The notes below the pieces were generated by a model. The model was not told the DNA's origin and did no database searches. It saw only the letters and a list, made by a program, of their open reading frames with translations. This document shows, piece after piece, positions 14,670-22,580 of a stretch of 64,000 nucleotides of DNA. The DNA lies in contig NZ_PIRZ01000007.1 in the NCBI RefSeq assembly GCF_003048575.1, positions 1 through 64,000 of the forward strand. Direction: 5' to 3'. Positions within the stretch are counted from its first letter, which is position 1. Every line of letters begins with the position of its first letter. A program made the position numbers and the translations under genes. This DNA is from Campylobacter concisus. GTDB lineage: Bacteria > Campylobacterota > Campylobacteria > Campylobacterales > Campylobacteraceae.

Positions 14670-15273
14670 AGTTGGAATTATAAGTGAAGTAAGAGCAGAC
14701 CGTGCAAAAGTTGCCATTGGTTCTATGGTAACTGATTTTTTGCCGGTATTTCAAGCACATGCCAACTCTTATGCAGTGAGCTTTTCGCCAATACGTGTAG
14801 GAGAGCAAGTGCTAGTGCTACCTGTACATGATGAGTTAAACTCAGGTGTAGTGCTTCGTGGGCTTTATCAAAGTTCTCACAAGGCAGACGCTACTGATAA
14901 AAAGGTGCATGTAAGTTTTGAAGATGGCATAAAGATGAGCTATGACAGCTCTAGCTCGTGCCTTGAAATTTCATCTCCAAAGCTTATAAGCATAACTTGC
15001 GATAACGCAAATGTAAAGGCTAAAAATGTGATGGTAGAAGCTAGCGATACCACTATAAAAAGTCCAAAAATCAATCTACTTGGCAACACTTTGATACAAG
15101 GGGCGATAAATACAGCTGGAGTTGGTGGTGGTAGCGGTAGTTTTGAGATAAACGGAGATGTAAAAATCACTGGCTCAATCACAACAGGTGGTAATGCAAG
15201 CTTTGGTGGTAGCGTACGTGATGGACGTGGCAACCTAAGCGATCATACAAATAACGGACTTGCGAGGGATTAA
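14662..15273 (+). CDS. Baseplate spike protein V, 203 aa
   Basis: The protein follows the P2 gpV plan: an OB-like N-terminal domain (IISEVRADRAKVAIGSMVTDFLPVFQ), RVGEQVLVLPVHDELNSGVVLRGLY in residues 52-76, then a beta-helix of short repeats (SSPKLISITCDNANVKAKNVMVEASDT as overlapping strands) and a Gly-rich tip GGNASFGGSVRDGRGNLSDHTN. It forms the membrane-piercing spike at the tail tip. It starts the tail module, overlapping the previous gene by eight bases. Confidence 0.93.
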   Translation: MIEVGIISEVRADRAKVAIGSMVTDFLPVFQAHANSYAVSFSPIRVGEQVLVLPVHDELNSGVVLRGLYQSSHKADATDKKVHVSFEDGIKMSYDSSSSCLEISSPKLISITCDNANVKAKNVMVEASDTTIKSPKINLLGNTLIQGAINTAGVGGGSGSFEINGDVKITGSITTGGNASFGGSVRDGRGNLSDHTNNGLARD

Positions 15274-15274
15274 A

Positions 15275-16168
15275 ATGCAGATAATCAAATTTAACCGCGC
15301 TCCTTTGCCTTTTCAAGGACAAAAAAGAAACTTTATTAAGCAATTTAGAGAGCTTATAAAGGACGAGTTTAGAGCACACCGAAATGGAATTTTTATCGAC
15401 GCCTTTGGTGGCTCTGGACTACTTAGCCACAATATAAAGCAAATTTATCCTAACGCAAGGGTAATTTACAATGACTACGATAATTACAGCGAGAGGCTGG
15501 CAAACATAGAGACAACAAACGAAATTTTACGATCGATAGCACCTATCACAGAAAAATATAAAAAAAATGAAAAAGTAAGTGAAGAGGATAGGGAAGAAAT
15601 CATAAAAATTATAGATAATTATTTACAAAGAGGATATTTTATCGACTGGCTAACGCTTAGCTCAAACCTTCTTTTTAGTGGCAAATATGCTCATAATGAA
15701 GATGAGCTTAAAAAAGAGAAAACATTTTTTATAACCAGCACAGGAATGCCTTTATATCAAGCAAATGGATATTTAAAAGGTGTTGAGATAGTTCGCAAAG
15801 ATGCAATGGAGTTAATAAAAGAATTTGAAAATGAAGACGTTGTATTAATCTTAGACCCGCCATATTTACAAACAAGCAAAGTAGGCTATAAATGCTTTTG
15901 GGGATTAAGAGATTTTTTAAAGTTGATTAGGCTAGTAAGGGAGCCTTTTATATTTTTCTCAAGTGAGAATAGTGACATCTTGCCATACATAGACGACCGT
16001 GTAGAGTGTGGCGATGAAGTTTTTAAAGGATACGGCCTAAAACAAGCAATTTTAGCTAATGGACAAGCGAAGCCTGACTATATGATTTACAAAAGCGACA
16101 CAGAACTATTTGATACAGCCGATAAGATTAAGACGGCGCAAAAGGAACCGAACTTATGCATTATTTAA
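15275..16168 (+). CDS. D12-class DNA adenine methyltransferase, 297 aa
   Basis: The class alpha N6-adenine methylase motifs are in order: PLPFQGQKRNF (residues 10-20), IFIDAFGGSGLL (about 39-50, SAM-binding motif I), IYNDYDN, and catalytic DPPYL (about 190-194). The product methylates adenine, GATC being the usual target of such proteins. It lies between baseplate genes V and W, where it is not needed structurally, so it is probably a moron that masks phage DNA from restriction. A Dam-like gene is also known in the C. jejuni Mu-like prophage. ATG 15275 follows the V stop by one base. Confidence 0.9.
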   Translation: MQIIKFNRAPLPFQGQKRNFIKQFRELIKDEFRAHRNGIFIDAFGGSGLLSHNIKQIYPNARVIYNDYDNYSERLANIETTNEILRSIAPITEKYKKNEKVSEEDREEIIKIIDNYLQRGYFIDWLTLSSNLLFSGKYAHNEDELKKEKTFFITSTGMPLYQANGYLKGVEIVRKDAMELIKEFENEDVVLILDPPYLQTSKVGYKCFWGLRDFLKLIRLVREPFIFFSSENSDILPYIDDRVECGDEVFKGYGLKQAILANGQAKPDYMIYKSDTELFDTADKIKTAQKEPNLCII

Positions 16169-16440
16169 CAAGCATTCAAGAAAGTATCCGCGACATATTA
16201 CTCACGCCTCTTGGCTCGCGGGTTATGTTGCCCGAATACGGCAGTCGCTTGTTCGAGCTAATAGACCGCAAGGTAGACGACGAGTTTAGGGCCGATCTTG
16301 CCTGCTACGTCATAGAAGCCGTAGAAAGATGGGAAAAAAGAGTAAAGATCGATGAAGTTCGTCTTATAGGTTTAAAAGATCATAAGCTTAGCTTTAAAGT
16401 AGTGCTTATGAGTGGTGATGAGATAGAGGTAAGGATATGA
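16156..16440 (+). CDS. Baseplate wedge protein W (gp25-like), 94 aa
   Basis: The small protein matches the GPW/gp25 family: SIQESIRDILLTPLGSRVMLPEYGSRL (residues 5-30) with the conserved PEYGS turn, then FRADLACYVIEAVERWEKRVKIDEV and a beta end. It forms part of the baseplate inner wedge. It overlaps the methylase stop by 13 bases and the next small ORF by ATGA. Confidence 0.93.
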   Translation: MHYLTSIQESIRDILLTPLGSRVMLPEYGSRLFELIDRKVDDEFRADLACYVIEAVERWEKRVKIDEVRLIGLKDHKLSFKVVLMSGDEIEVRI

Positions 16441-16553
16441 GTTTTATCTATAAACTGCAGTTTGCGAGCAGCAAACATAACTTTAGATGGGTCAAGGGTG
16501 CTTTAGCTTCCTGCCGGAACATGGGCTATGCTCATGTGAGGAGTAAAAAATGA
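16437..16553 (+). CDS. Small ORF between W and J, 38 aa
   Basis: The ORF begins in the stop of W (ATGA at 16437-16440) and ends in the start of J (ATGA at 16550-16553), so it links both genes by translational coupling. The peptide is basic with aromatic residues and one Cys; no family recognised. The 3' part carries GAGGAGT, the ribosome-binding site for J. It may be a coupling leader more than a functional protein. Confidence 0.5.
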   Translation: MSFIYKLQFASSKHNFRWVKGALASCRNMGYAHVRSKK

Positions 16554-17629
16554 ATTTAAAACAACTTCCATATCCAAACGTTATTGAGGTGCTTAAATAT
16601 GATGAAATTTTAAATAATGTTAAAAACCTTTTTAAAGAGCATTTAACTGATGAAATTTCACTACTTGAAAGTGACAATTATTCGGCACTTCTTGAAACGC
16701 TAGCTTATAGAGAACTGCTCTTGCGAGCCAGGATAAATGATAGCGTTAAGGCTATGTTGCTGCCATTTTCTACTGGAGATGACCTTGATAACATAGTAGC
16801 GATTTATGGCATAGAGAGGTTAAAAGGCGAGAGACCAACGGCGCAGTGTGAGTTTAGTCTCTCAATGCCAAGAAACAGCGATACATATTTGCCAAAAGGG
16901 CTAATTTTACGCAGCGAAAATGGTGAAATAGCTAGCTTAAAAAGTGAAGTTGTAATAAGAGCAAATGAGCTAAAAGCTGTTGGAGTGATCATCTTAGATG
17001 AGTTTACAAAAACCAGCAAAGCAAAGTGCGAATATATCCAAACGCCGCTTCCTTTCGCATTAAAAGCAAAACAGCTAAGTGAGTTTGAAGGCGGAGCCGA
17101 GCGTGAAAGCGATGATAGGCTAAGAGAGCGTGCAGTTTTAAGCCTAGAGCGTTTCTCAACTGCAGGCAGTGCTAAAGCATATACTTATCAAACACTAAGC
17201 GCAAATGCAAAGGTGCTGGAGTGCAGCGTGCTAAATGGCGGTGCTGGAGTGGTGCAAATTTATCTAAAAACTACTGACATGAGCGAAGAGTCACGCAAAG
17301 ATGTGGAGAGCTTTTTAAGTGCCGAAAAGGTCAGGCCACTAACCGATAATCTAAGCGTGTTAAATGCTACAAAGATAGATGTAAAGGTAGTAGCTACCCT
17401 TGAGCTAACAGATATGCTCTTTCAAGATGAAGTAGCTAAAGCTATATCAGCTCTGCCAACTAGCCTTAGCCTTGGAGAAGATCTAAATTTAAGCTACATC
17501 TATAAAAATTTACATCAAAACGGCGTTTATAGAGTAAGTCTTAAAGAACCGCTTAATGATAAAAAGATAAGCGTAAAAGAATTTGTAAATTTAAGCTATG
17601 AGATAAGCTACAAAAAGGCTGAATTATGA
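16550..17629 (+). CDS. Baseplate protein J, 359 aa
   Basis: The Baseplate_J family features are visible: the N-terminal YALLETLAYRELLLRARINDSVKAML helix (about residues 44-66), DDLDNIVAIYGIERLKGERPTA, a beta domain with LPKGLILRSENGEIASL, and GAERESDDRLRERAVLSLERFSTAGS near 180-206, which is the best-kept block. It closes the baseplate hub periphery. It overlaps the small upstream ORF and the I gene by four bases each. Confidence 0.94.
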   Translation: MNLKQLPYPNVIEVLKYDEILNNVKNLFKEHLTDEISLLESDNYSALLETLAYRELLLRARINDSVKAMLLPFSTGDDLDNIVAIYGIERLKGERPTAQCEFSLSMPRNSDTYLPKGLILRSENGEIASLKSEVVIRANELKAVGVIILDEFTKTSKAKCEYIQTPLPFALKAKQLSEFEGGAERESDDRLRERAVLSLERFSTAGSAKAYTYQTLSANAKVLECSVLNGGAGVVQIYLKTTDMSEESRKDVESFLSAEKVRPLTDNLSVLNATKIDVKVVATLELTDMLFQDEVAKAISALPTSLSLGEDLNLSYIYKNLHQNGVYRVSLKEPLNDKKISVKEFVNLSYEISYKKAEL

Positions 17630-18246
17630 GCTTGCTGCCTAATCACAAAAGCAAATTTGATAAGAAATTTGACTTGCTTTTTGGCGTAAGGTTTGAGGAT
17701 CTAGATATTGGTGTCATAAATACTCTTGCTAGCTCTTGCCCAAAAATTTTACTGCCAGTACTTGCAGCTAGCTTTGATGTAGATATTGATGGACTAAACG
17801 AAAATGAAGCTAGAGAGCTCATAAAAAACGCTTTTGAGATACATTACTACTCAGGCACTTTTTATAGTCTAAATAAGGCATTAAGCGCACTTTATGCAGA
17901 TGCCAAGGTTAAAGAGTGGTTTGATTATGCAGGACTACCTTATCACTTTAAACTAGAGCTTGATGCAAGTAAAAATGGAGTAAGCCCACAGACATTAAAG
18001 AGATCTGATGAGATCATAAACACCTATAAAAACGTGCGTAGCGTATATGATGGAGCAAGCATAAAAGCGACTGCTAGCATAAATTTAAAAGCCTACTCTT
18101 ACACATTTAGCGGAGAGAGCATAAGTATAGATCCTTATGTAATATCAAATATAAACCAAAGAGCAAGCTTTAAAGTAGGAGCTACTACGCAGATAAACGA
18201 GATCATAAGCATACCAATCAATGCAATAAGAGTTTTAACAAGATAA
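17626..18246 (+). CDS. Tail protein I (Phage_tail_I), 206 aa
   Basis: The N-terminal half resembles P2 gpI: a short start, then CPKILLPVLAASFDVDIDGLNENEARELIKNAFEIHYYSGTFYSLNKAL (residues about 40-88), where the H-x-x-S/K-G-T pattern is characteristic. The C-terminal half is beta-rich and less familiar. It joins baseplate to tail fibres. It overlaps J by ATGA and is followed by the fibre gene after 11 bases. Confidence 0.9.
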   Translation: MSLLPNHKSKFDKKFDLLFGVRFEDLDIGVINTLASSCPKILLPVLAASFDVDIDGLNENEARELIKNAFEIHYYSGTFYSLNKALSALYADAKVKEWFDYAGLPYHFKLELDASKNGVSPQTLKRSDEIINTYKNVRSVYDGASIKATASINLKAYSYTFSGESISIDPYVISNINQRASFKVGATTQINEIISIPINAIRVLTR

Positions 18247-18257
18247 AGGATGGATAA

Positions 18258-19067
18258 ATGAAGCAATACACACTTTTAACAGCTAGTGGCATAAATAAAC
18301 TTTTAAAAACTGCTAGCGATGGATCAAAAATCGCATTAAAAGAAGTTGTAGTAAGCGACTTTGAAGGAGAATTAAGCGAACAGACGACATCAATACCAAA
18401 TGAGAAGTATAGGGGTGCAATAAACGCCATAACGATAGACGAAAACGATAATAACATTCTAGACGTCGATGCTATCATACCGCCTGAAGTTGGCGGATTT
18501 TATATAAAAACGGCTGGCATATACTGTGATGATGGTTCACTCTTTGCAGTGGCAAGACTAGCAGATACTTACAAGCCACTTTTAAACGAGGGGTCAAGCA
18601 AAGACATCACATTAAATTTTAAACTTCAAATCGCAAACGCGAGCGAAAGCATCATTTTAAAGGTTGATAACAATATAGTGCTAGCAACTAGAAAATGGTG
18701 CGAAAAGATGTTTCTTAAGATAAAAGACAAGATAGACGCATACACAAAAGCGGAGAGCGACGATAAATTTACGCAGTTTTCACACTTTCTAAGCTCTAAT
18801 GCTCAAAACGGATATACAAAGCTACCAAATGGCTTAATCATTCAGTGGGGAGTAGATACTCAAGTTCCACAAGGTGATAATACAAAAATGACATTTTTTC
18901 CTATTGTATTCCCAACAGCCTGCATTGCCTTAACATTAGCACACTATGGAGCTGGAAAAGAAGTAAGCGCGATGAGTTATGGAACACCGTCAAGGACGGG
19001 TGCTATATTTCGTCACAGCTGGCCACACACACCTACGGCGGTAGCATACATAGCTATTGGATACTAA
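18258..19067 (+). CDS. Tail fibre protein (DUF3751 N-terminus), 269 aa
   Basis: Residues 1-150 match the fibre attachment domain: YTLLTASGINKLLKTASDG, AIIPPEVGGFYIKTAGIYCDDGSLFAVARL and a following IVLATRKWCEK helix. The C-terminal 70 residues form a receptor-binding tip with LPNGLIIQWG and the end TAVAYIAIGY, as in short tail fibres. Two domains joined by a very short shaft make it much shorter than Mu S. The host receptor is unknown; strain variation is expected in the tip. Confidence 0.88.
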   Translation: MKQYTLLTASGINKLLKTASDGSKIALKEVVVSDFEGELSEQTTSIPNEKYRGAINAITIDENDNNILDVDAIIPPEVGGFYIKTAGIYCDDGSLFAVARLADTYKPLLNEGSSKDITLNFKLQIANASESIILKVDNNIVLATRKWCEKMFLKIKDKIDAYTKAESDDKFTQFSHFLSSNAQNGYTKLPNGLIIQWGVDTQVPQGDNTKMTFFPIVFPTACIALTLAHYGAGKEVSAMSYGTPSRTGAIFRHSWPHTPTAVAYIAIGY

Positions 19068-19081
19068 AAGAAAGGAAAAAA

Positions 19082-19420
19082 ATGAAATACGCAAACTACG
19101 ACGCAAAAACAAATAAGATACTAGGCTTTTATGACGACGAGATACACGGTAGTATCCCTGAGCCAAATATAAAAATCAGTGATGATGAGTGGAAAAAGGC
19201 TTTATCTATCGGAGCAGACTATATACAAAACGGCGAGCTAATTAAAAAAGAGCCAAAGATAGATGAAAAAGCTAAACAACTAGCACAGCTCGAAGCGGAT
19301 ATAAAAGAGTGCGAGGATGATATAAAGCATGCTCTTATTATCGGCAACACCGCCGTGCTCGAGAGCTTAAGGGCGGAGTTAAAAGAGCTAATAGTGCAAA
19401 GAGAGGAGCTAAGAAAATGA
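19082..19420 (+). CDS. Tail fibre assembly-like protein, 112 aa
   Basis: Directly after the fibre gene, the product begins MKYANYDAKTNKILGFYDDEIHG with PEPNIKISDDEWKKAL, which is the form of tail-fibre assembly chaperones (position of Tfa, and N-terminal DUF4376-like style). The C-terminal half is a coiled coil of two helices. The call rests on place and style. AAAGGAAAAA precedes the ATG. Its stop overlaps the next start by ATGA. Confidence 0.78.
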   Translation: MKYANYDAKTNKILGFYDDEIHGSIPEPNIKISDDEWKKALSIGADYIQNGELIKKEPKIDEKAKQLAQLEADIKECEDDIKHALIIGNTAVLESLRAELKELIVQREELRK

Positions 19421-19683
19421 GCTACATAATAATCTGCATTCTATCGCTAATCTTGGGCGTGCTACTCTGCCCTATCGTGATCTTTTTACGTGCTAGAAAG
19501 TGCGAGGGTTGGGACAATAGCAATATGACAAACATTTTAAGGGTGTTCGCCCATCTGGCGACACACCCAGATGACTTTGCCAAAATGCAATACAAAGATG
19601 GACAAAAGCCGTTTTGGTATTTGAGTGGCGATGAATTTACCGACATTGTAAAAACTAGACCAACACAAAAGGATAAAAAATGA
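19417..19683 (+). CDS. Small membrane protein, 88 aa
   Basis: One N-terminal membrane helix (about residues 3-25, containing ILSLILGVLLCPIVIFL) is followed by a soluble part with NILRVFAHLATHPDDFAKMQ and KPFWYLSGDEF. I do not recognise a family, though small proteins of this kind occur in Mu-like prophages of Campylobacter as far as I recall. It is coupled to both neighbours by ATGA overlaps. Confidence 0.7.
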   Translation: MSYIIICILSLILGVLLCPIVIFLRARKCEGWDNSNMTNILRVFAHLATHPDDFAKMQYKDGQKPFWYLSGDEFTDIVKTRPTQKDKK

Positions 19684-19847
19684 GAATAAGAATAAAAAGG
19701 TGCGAAATTTGCGCGTCAAAGATTGATAAGGACGGCAACTGCACTTGGAGCGAGTGTCCTAAGTATCCAGAATACAAACAGAGCGAAACAAAAGAAAATG
19801 AGAAGCCAAGCAAGAAGTCAAAAAAGGAAAATGATGCTAAAGAGTAA
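19680..19847 (+). CDS. Small Cys4 zinc-ribbon-like protein, 55 aa
   Basis: The ATG overlaps the stop of the preceding gene (ATGA). Four cysteines at residues 8, 11, 21 and 26 are arranged C-x2-C-x9-C-x4-C, suitable for one zinc. The second half is very basic and Lys-rich. The form recalls Mu Com, a zinc-finger protein that overlaps and activates translation of its downstream partner, and here the 3' end also overlaps the next gene by 17 bases. Similarity to Com is in layout only. Confidence 0.6.
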   Translation: MRIRIKRCEICASKIDKDGNCTWSECPKYPEYKQSETKENEKPSKKSKKENDAKE

Positions 19848-20469
19848 AGAGATATTACAACTTATAGCGATCATTTCAGTGGAACTTGTGCTTGAGTTGC
19901 TTGCATTTGTGGTCGTGCCAGTCGCATTACTATTTTGCAAAAAAGATGATGAGCATTTGCCAAAGATATTTAGGTGGTTTGAAGATGCAAAAGACTATTA
20001 CGATGGTAAGTGTGCTGCTATCAATGGCGATAGTGGCTGGAGAGAGAAGCACTATCCTGAACCAACTAATAGAACATATAAAGCAAGACTTCTTTGGCTT
20101 TTACGCAATAGGATAGGACACTTTTCAAGTGAAATTTTAGGCGTCAAAGTAAGTGATATAAATCCATATAGCATAGAAACCATAGGTGATCCCAATATCA
20201 CCAGCAATGGTGGCAAAAAGAGTGGTTTTTGCAAAGTAACTTGTATCTTAAAAGATGGACGCTCACGTTTTGGACTTTACAAAACGATCCGATACAAAGG
20301 CTTTTTAAGTGGCTTTTATTGTCGTATTTATGTCGGATGGAAGCTTATGGATATAGCAGGGGCAAATGCCTTAAATTTTAAAGAGTTCACCCAGAAAGAT
20401 GACAAGAAACATCTAAAAACGGTGTGGTGTATAAACCCATTTAAAAAAGTAAATCAAAAAGGAGAATAA
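19831..20469 (+). CDS. Phage membrane-anchored protein (DUF7338-like), 212 aa
   Basis: The N-terminus has one membrane helix (about residues 8-32, with ELVLELLAFVVVPVALLF). The following part, LPKIFRWFEDAKD, GDSGWREKHYPEPTNRTYKARLLWLLRNRIGHF, resembles phage proteins annotated as DUF7338 with the W-F-D, G-D-x-G-W and WLLRN pattern. The rest is beta-rich and ends in basic residues. Function is unknown; it is not a tail part by sequence. I start at ATG 19831 after AAGGA; the open frame runs further upstream but into the Cys4 gene. Confidence 0.72.
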   Translation: MMLKSKEILQLIAIISVELVLELLAFVVVPVALLFCKKDDEHLPKIFRWFEDAKDYYDGKCAAINGDSGWREKHYPEPTNRTYKARLLWLLRNRIGHFSSEILGVKVSDINPYSIETIGDPNITSNGGKKSGFCKVTCILKDGRSRFGLYKTIRYKGFLSGFYCRIYVGWKLMDIAGANALNFKEFTQKDDKKHLKTVWCINPFKKVNQKGE

Positions 20470-20471
20470 AA

Positions 20472-21635
20472 ATGGCAGCAAAATTTGGTGTAAACGTAAC
20501 CATCTCAGCTGAGGCGGCAAGACCAATAGCAGTAGAAAGTACTACGCCTATTGGTATAGCAGGATATGAAGAGGTGCTAGAAAATGGCCTACATTTTTAT
20601 ATGACAACAGTAAAGGCACTTGAAGCTCTTGAAGCAAAATACAAAGCTAAAAAGGATGCGAGCCAAGCTTTTAAAAAAGGCTCTATTTATAGGGCTTTAA
20701 AAGGTATTGAAGATCAGGCCGTAAATACTCAAATAATTTTAAGTGTATTTACAAAAGATGACGATGAGGACACAAACGATGAGATTACGGAGTGCAAAAG
20801 TGCCGTCACAGCGTTTGCTAAAGCTAAATCACGCTTTGGTTATAGCCCAAATTTAATAATCGCACCTGGCTTTAGCCATGAAGATGCGATTAAAGGCGAG
20901 ATAGAAAAGATGGCAACCAGGCTAAAAGCAACTGGCATTGTAGATCTAAAAGCAGATGACGCAGCAGCAGCCATTGTTAAAATGGGCGATTTTGGTACAA
21001 ATAGGCTAGTTGCCGCTTATCCAAATGTCAAGGTTTGGGATGATGAAACGAATGCTTATGTCTATGAGGGGCAAAGTGCGAGAATAGCGGGGATGATAGC
21101 CCATACAGATGGTGCAAGCGAGTTTGGATATAGCGACAGCTATTCAAACAGGGTTATGATAGGAGTTTCAGGCACGCAAATAGACGTGGATTTTGAGCTT
21201 GGGGAAACTTGCACGGCTGATGAGCTTAGAGCTGCAAAAATTTCTACCATCATTAGAGAGAGTGGCTTTAGAGCTTGGGGTGGCGAAACGAGTGACCAAG
21301 ATACTATTTGGCAAGATCTTGCACGTGTTAGGATATTTGACCGAATATCGCAAGCTTGCCAAAAGGGAGTGCTATTTGCGATCGATAGAAAAGCTAGTGA
21401 GCTTTATCATGCAAAAAGATCAGTTAGCGAGCTCCTTCGTGGGCTAGTTGGAGCAAAGGTACTTCTTGGATATGAGCTTAGCTGGAGTGCAAAAAACACC
21501 GACGCAACTATCACGGCTGGCAAATTTTACCTTGATGTCAGAATGCAAAACAATCCAATCGTTAAGCAGCTTACACTTGATTTTATCTACGTGGATAAAT
21601 ACGGTAGCGTTTTGATGGATGAGTTAAATAAATAA
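20472..21635 (+). CDS. Contractile tail sheath protein, 387 aa
   Basis: The sheath family plan is clear: FGVNVTISAEAARPIAVESTTPIGIAGY at the start, an NLIIAPGFSHEDAI segment near residues 134-148, then RLVAAYPNVKVWDD, ARIAGMIAHTDGASEFGYSDSYSN and in the C-terminal part GFRAWGGETSD followed by QDLARVRIFDRISQA. It forms the contracting outer tube. The gene starts two bases after the previous stop and with the tube gene forms a tight pair. Confidence 0.95.
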   Translation: MAAKFGVNVTISAEAARPIAVESTTPIGIAGYEEVLENGLHFYMTTVKALEALEAKYKAKKDASQAFKKGSIYRALKGIEDQAVNTQIILSVFTKDDDEDTNDEITECKSAVTAFAKAKSRFGYSPNLIIAPGFSHEDAIKGEIEKMATRLKATGIVDLKADDAAAAIVKMGDFGTNRLVAAYPNVKVWDDETNAYVYEGQSARIAGMIAHTDGASEFGYSDSYSNRVMIGVSGTQIDVDFELGETCTADELRAAKISTIIRESGFRAWGGETSDQDTIWQDLARVRIFDRISQACQKGVLFAIDRKASELYHAKRSVSELLRGLVGAKVLLGYELSWSAKNTDATITAGKFYLDVRMQNNPIVKQLTLDFIYVDKYGSVLMDELNK

Positions 21636-21647
21636 AGGAGATAAACA

Positions 21648-22160
21648 ATGAAAAGACAAATTCCTCAAGTAATCCAAGAAGGTAACGTTTATATAGATGG
21701 CATCGGCTATCTTGGCGTAACAAAAAAGCTTAAGCTTCCCACAATAGAGTTTGAAATGATAGAGAGCAAAGGAGCTCTTAGTACAAATTACACAACTGGC
21801 ATGCTAAAGGCAACAGAGGTTGAATTTACAGTTAGTGTGCTAGATAAAAACATGTGGGTAAATTTAGGACTAAACAGCTTTACCAACCGTATTCCATGGC
21901 TTTTTAAAGCTAGCATTTTCCAAAGCGGTAAAAGTAAAACTGTGCCTTTTAGTGCAGCCTTTACTGGAGATATTGTCAGTTATGAAGTATCTGAGTTTGA
22001 AAGCGGAAAAGAGCTAGAAGTTACTATTAAGCTATCAGCTCATTTTGTGGACATCAACGTGGATGGTGTGCCAATGGTACTAAAAGATAGTGAAAATATG
22101 ATATGCGTTATAGGCGGAGTTGATTATATGGCAGGGGTTCGCTCAAATTTAGGAGAATAA
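21648..22160 (+). CDS. Major tail tube protein, 170 aa
   Basis: The sequence follows P2 FII-type tube proteins: IPQVIQEGNVYIDGIGYLGVTKKLKLPTIEF, ESKGALSTNYTTGMLKATEVEFTV and a C-terminal end DSENMICVIGGVDYMAGVRSNLGE, where the D-x-x-x-G-x-R ending is typical. It makes the inner tube for DNA passage. It lies 12 bases after the sheath, with AAAGGAG upstream, and one base before the chaperone gene. Confidence 0.94.
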   Translation: MKRQIPQVIQEGNVYIDGIGYLGVTKKLKLPTIEFEMIESKGALSTNYTTGMLKATEVEFTVSVLDKNMWVNLGLNSFTNRIPWLFKASIFQSGKSKTVPFSAAFTGDIVSYEVSEFESGKELEVTIKLSAHFVDINVDGVPMVLKDSENMICVIGGVDYMAGVRSNLGE

Positions 22161-22161
22161 T

Positions 22162-22434
22162 ATGGCAAAAATTAGAGTAGAAAAATCAAATATCATAGAA
22201 GAGAATGGTGAAAAATACACCGTAGTAAAACTAAGCGATGATAAAGACCTAAAGGTAAGACATCCAAAAGGTAGAGATCTTCGCTTTGCGATGAGAGGCA
22301 CAAAAGGCGATGAAGGCGCACTTACATTTAAACTAGCAAGCACACTAACTTGCCTAAGTGAGGCAGAACTTGATGAGTTGGATGCAAAAGATTGTGCCCT
22401 GATCTTAGGAATGGTGACTAATTTTTTAGGTTAG
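22162..22434 (+). CDS. Tail assembly chaperone gpE (zero-frame product), 90 aa
   Basis: This small acidic-ended protein sits between tube and tape measure, which is the place of P2 gpE/Mu gp41-type chaperones. It has the family's VKLSDDKDLKVRHPKGRDLRFA and the C-terminal GMVTNFLG. The zero-frame end carries the slippery heptamer TTTTTTA, so part of the ribosomes should shift to give the longer E' form. Chaperones of this kind coat the tape-measure protein during tail assembly. Confidence 0.9.
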   Translation: MAKIRVEKSNIIEENGEKYTVVKLSDDKDLKVRHPKGRDLRFAMRGTKGDEGALTFKLASTLTCLSEAELDELDAKDCALILGMVTNFLG

Positions 22435-22580
22435 CCCCTACTTATGAAGGGGTTGCAATAATAGCTCATACGCTTCATTTTTCATTTAATGAAATAATGG
22501 AGCTTGAGCTTAATGAGTATCAAAGCTTTTTAGAAATAGCTAGTGAAATTGCAAAGGCCAAATCTCAAAGTTTGGCGTAA
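22162..22580 (+). CDS. Tail assembly chaperone E' (-1 frameshift product), about 139 aa
   Basis: After slipping on TTTTTTA (22422-22428) the ribosome would read AGG at 22428 and continue to TAA at 22578-22580, adding 50 residues. The added domain includes HFSFNEIMELELNEYQSFLE, which matches the P2 E' pattern of an F/W-x-x-x-E-x-x-x-L-x-L-x-E-x-x-x-F/W helix pair. No start codon with ribosome-binding site serves this domain alone. The longer form is usually essential for tail assembly. Confidence 0.82.
22422..22454 (+). promoter_or_regulatory. Programmed -1 ribosomal frameshift site
   Basis: The heptamer T-TTT-TTA at 22422-22428 is in the correct register with the zero frame. Five bases after it starts a hairpin, stem 22433-22439 with 22448-22454 (CCCCT with AGGGG plus A-U and G-U pairs), loop of 8 bases. 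P2 uses T-TTT-TTG at the same place. Confidence 0.82.

Noticed and set aside
19831-20469. Mom-type DNA modification gene
   Set aside because: The product has an N-terminal membrane helix and none of the acetyltransferase-like features expected for Mom; only the gene overlap is similar.
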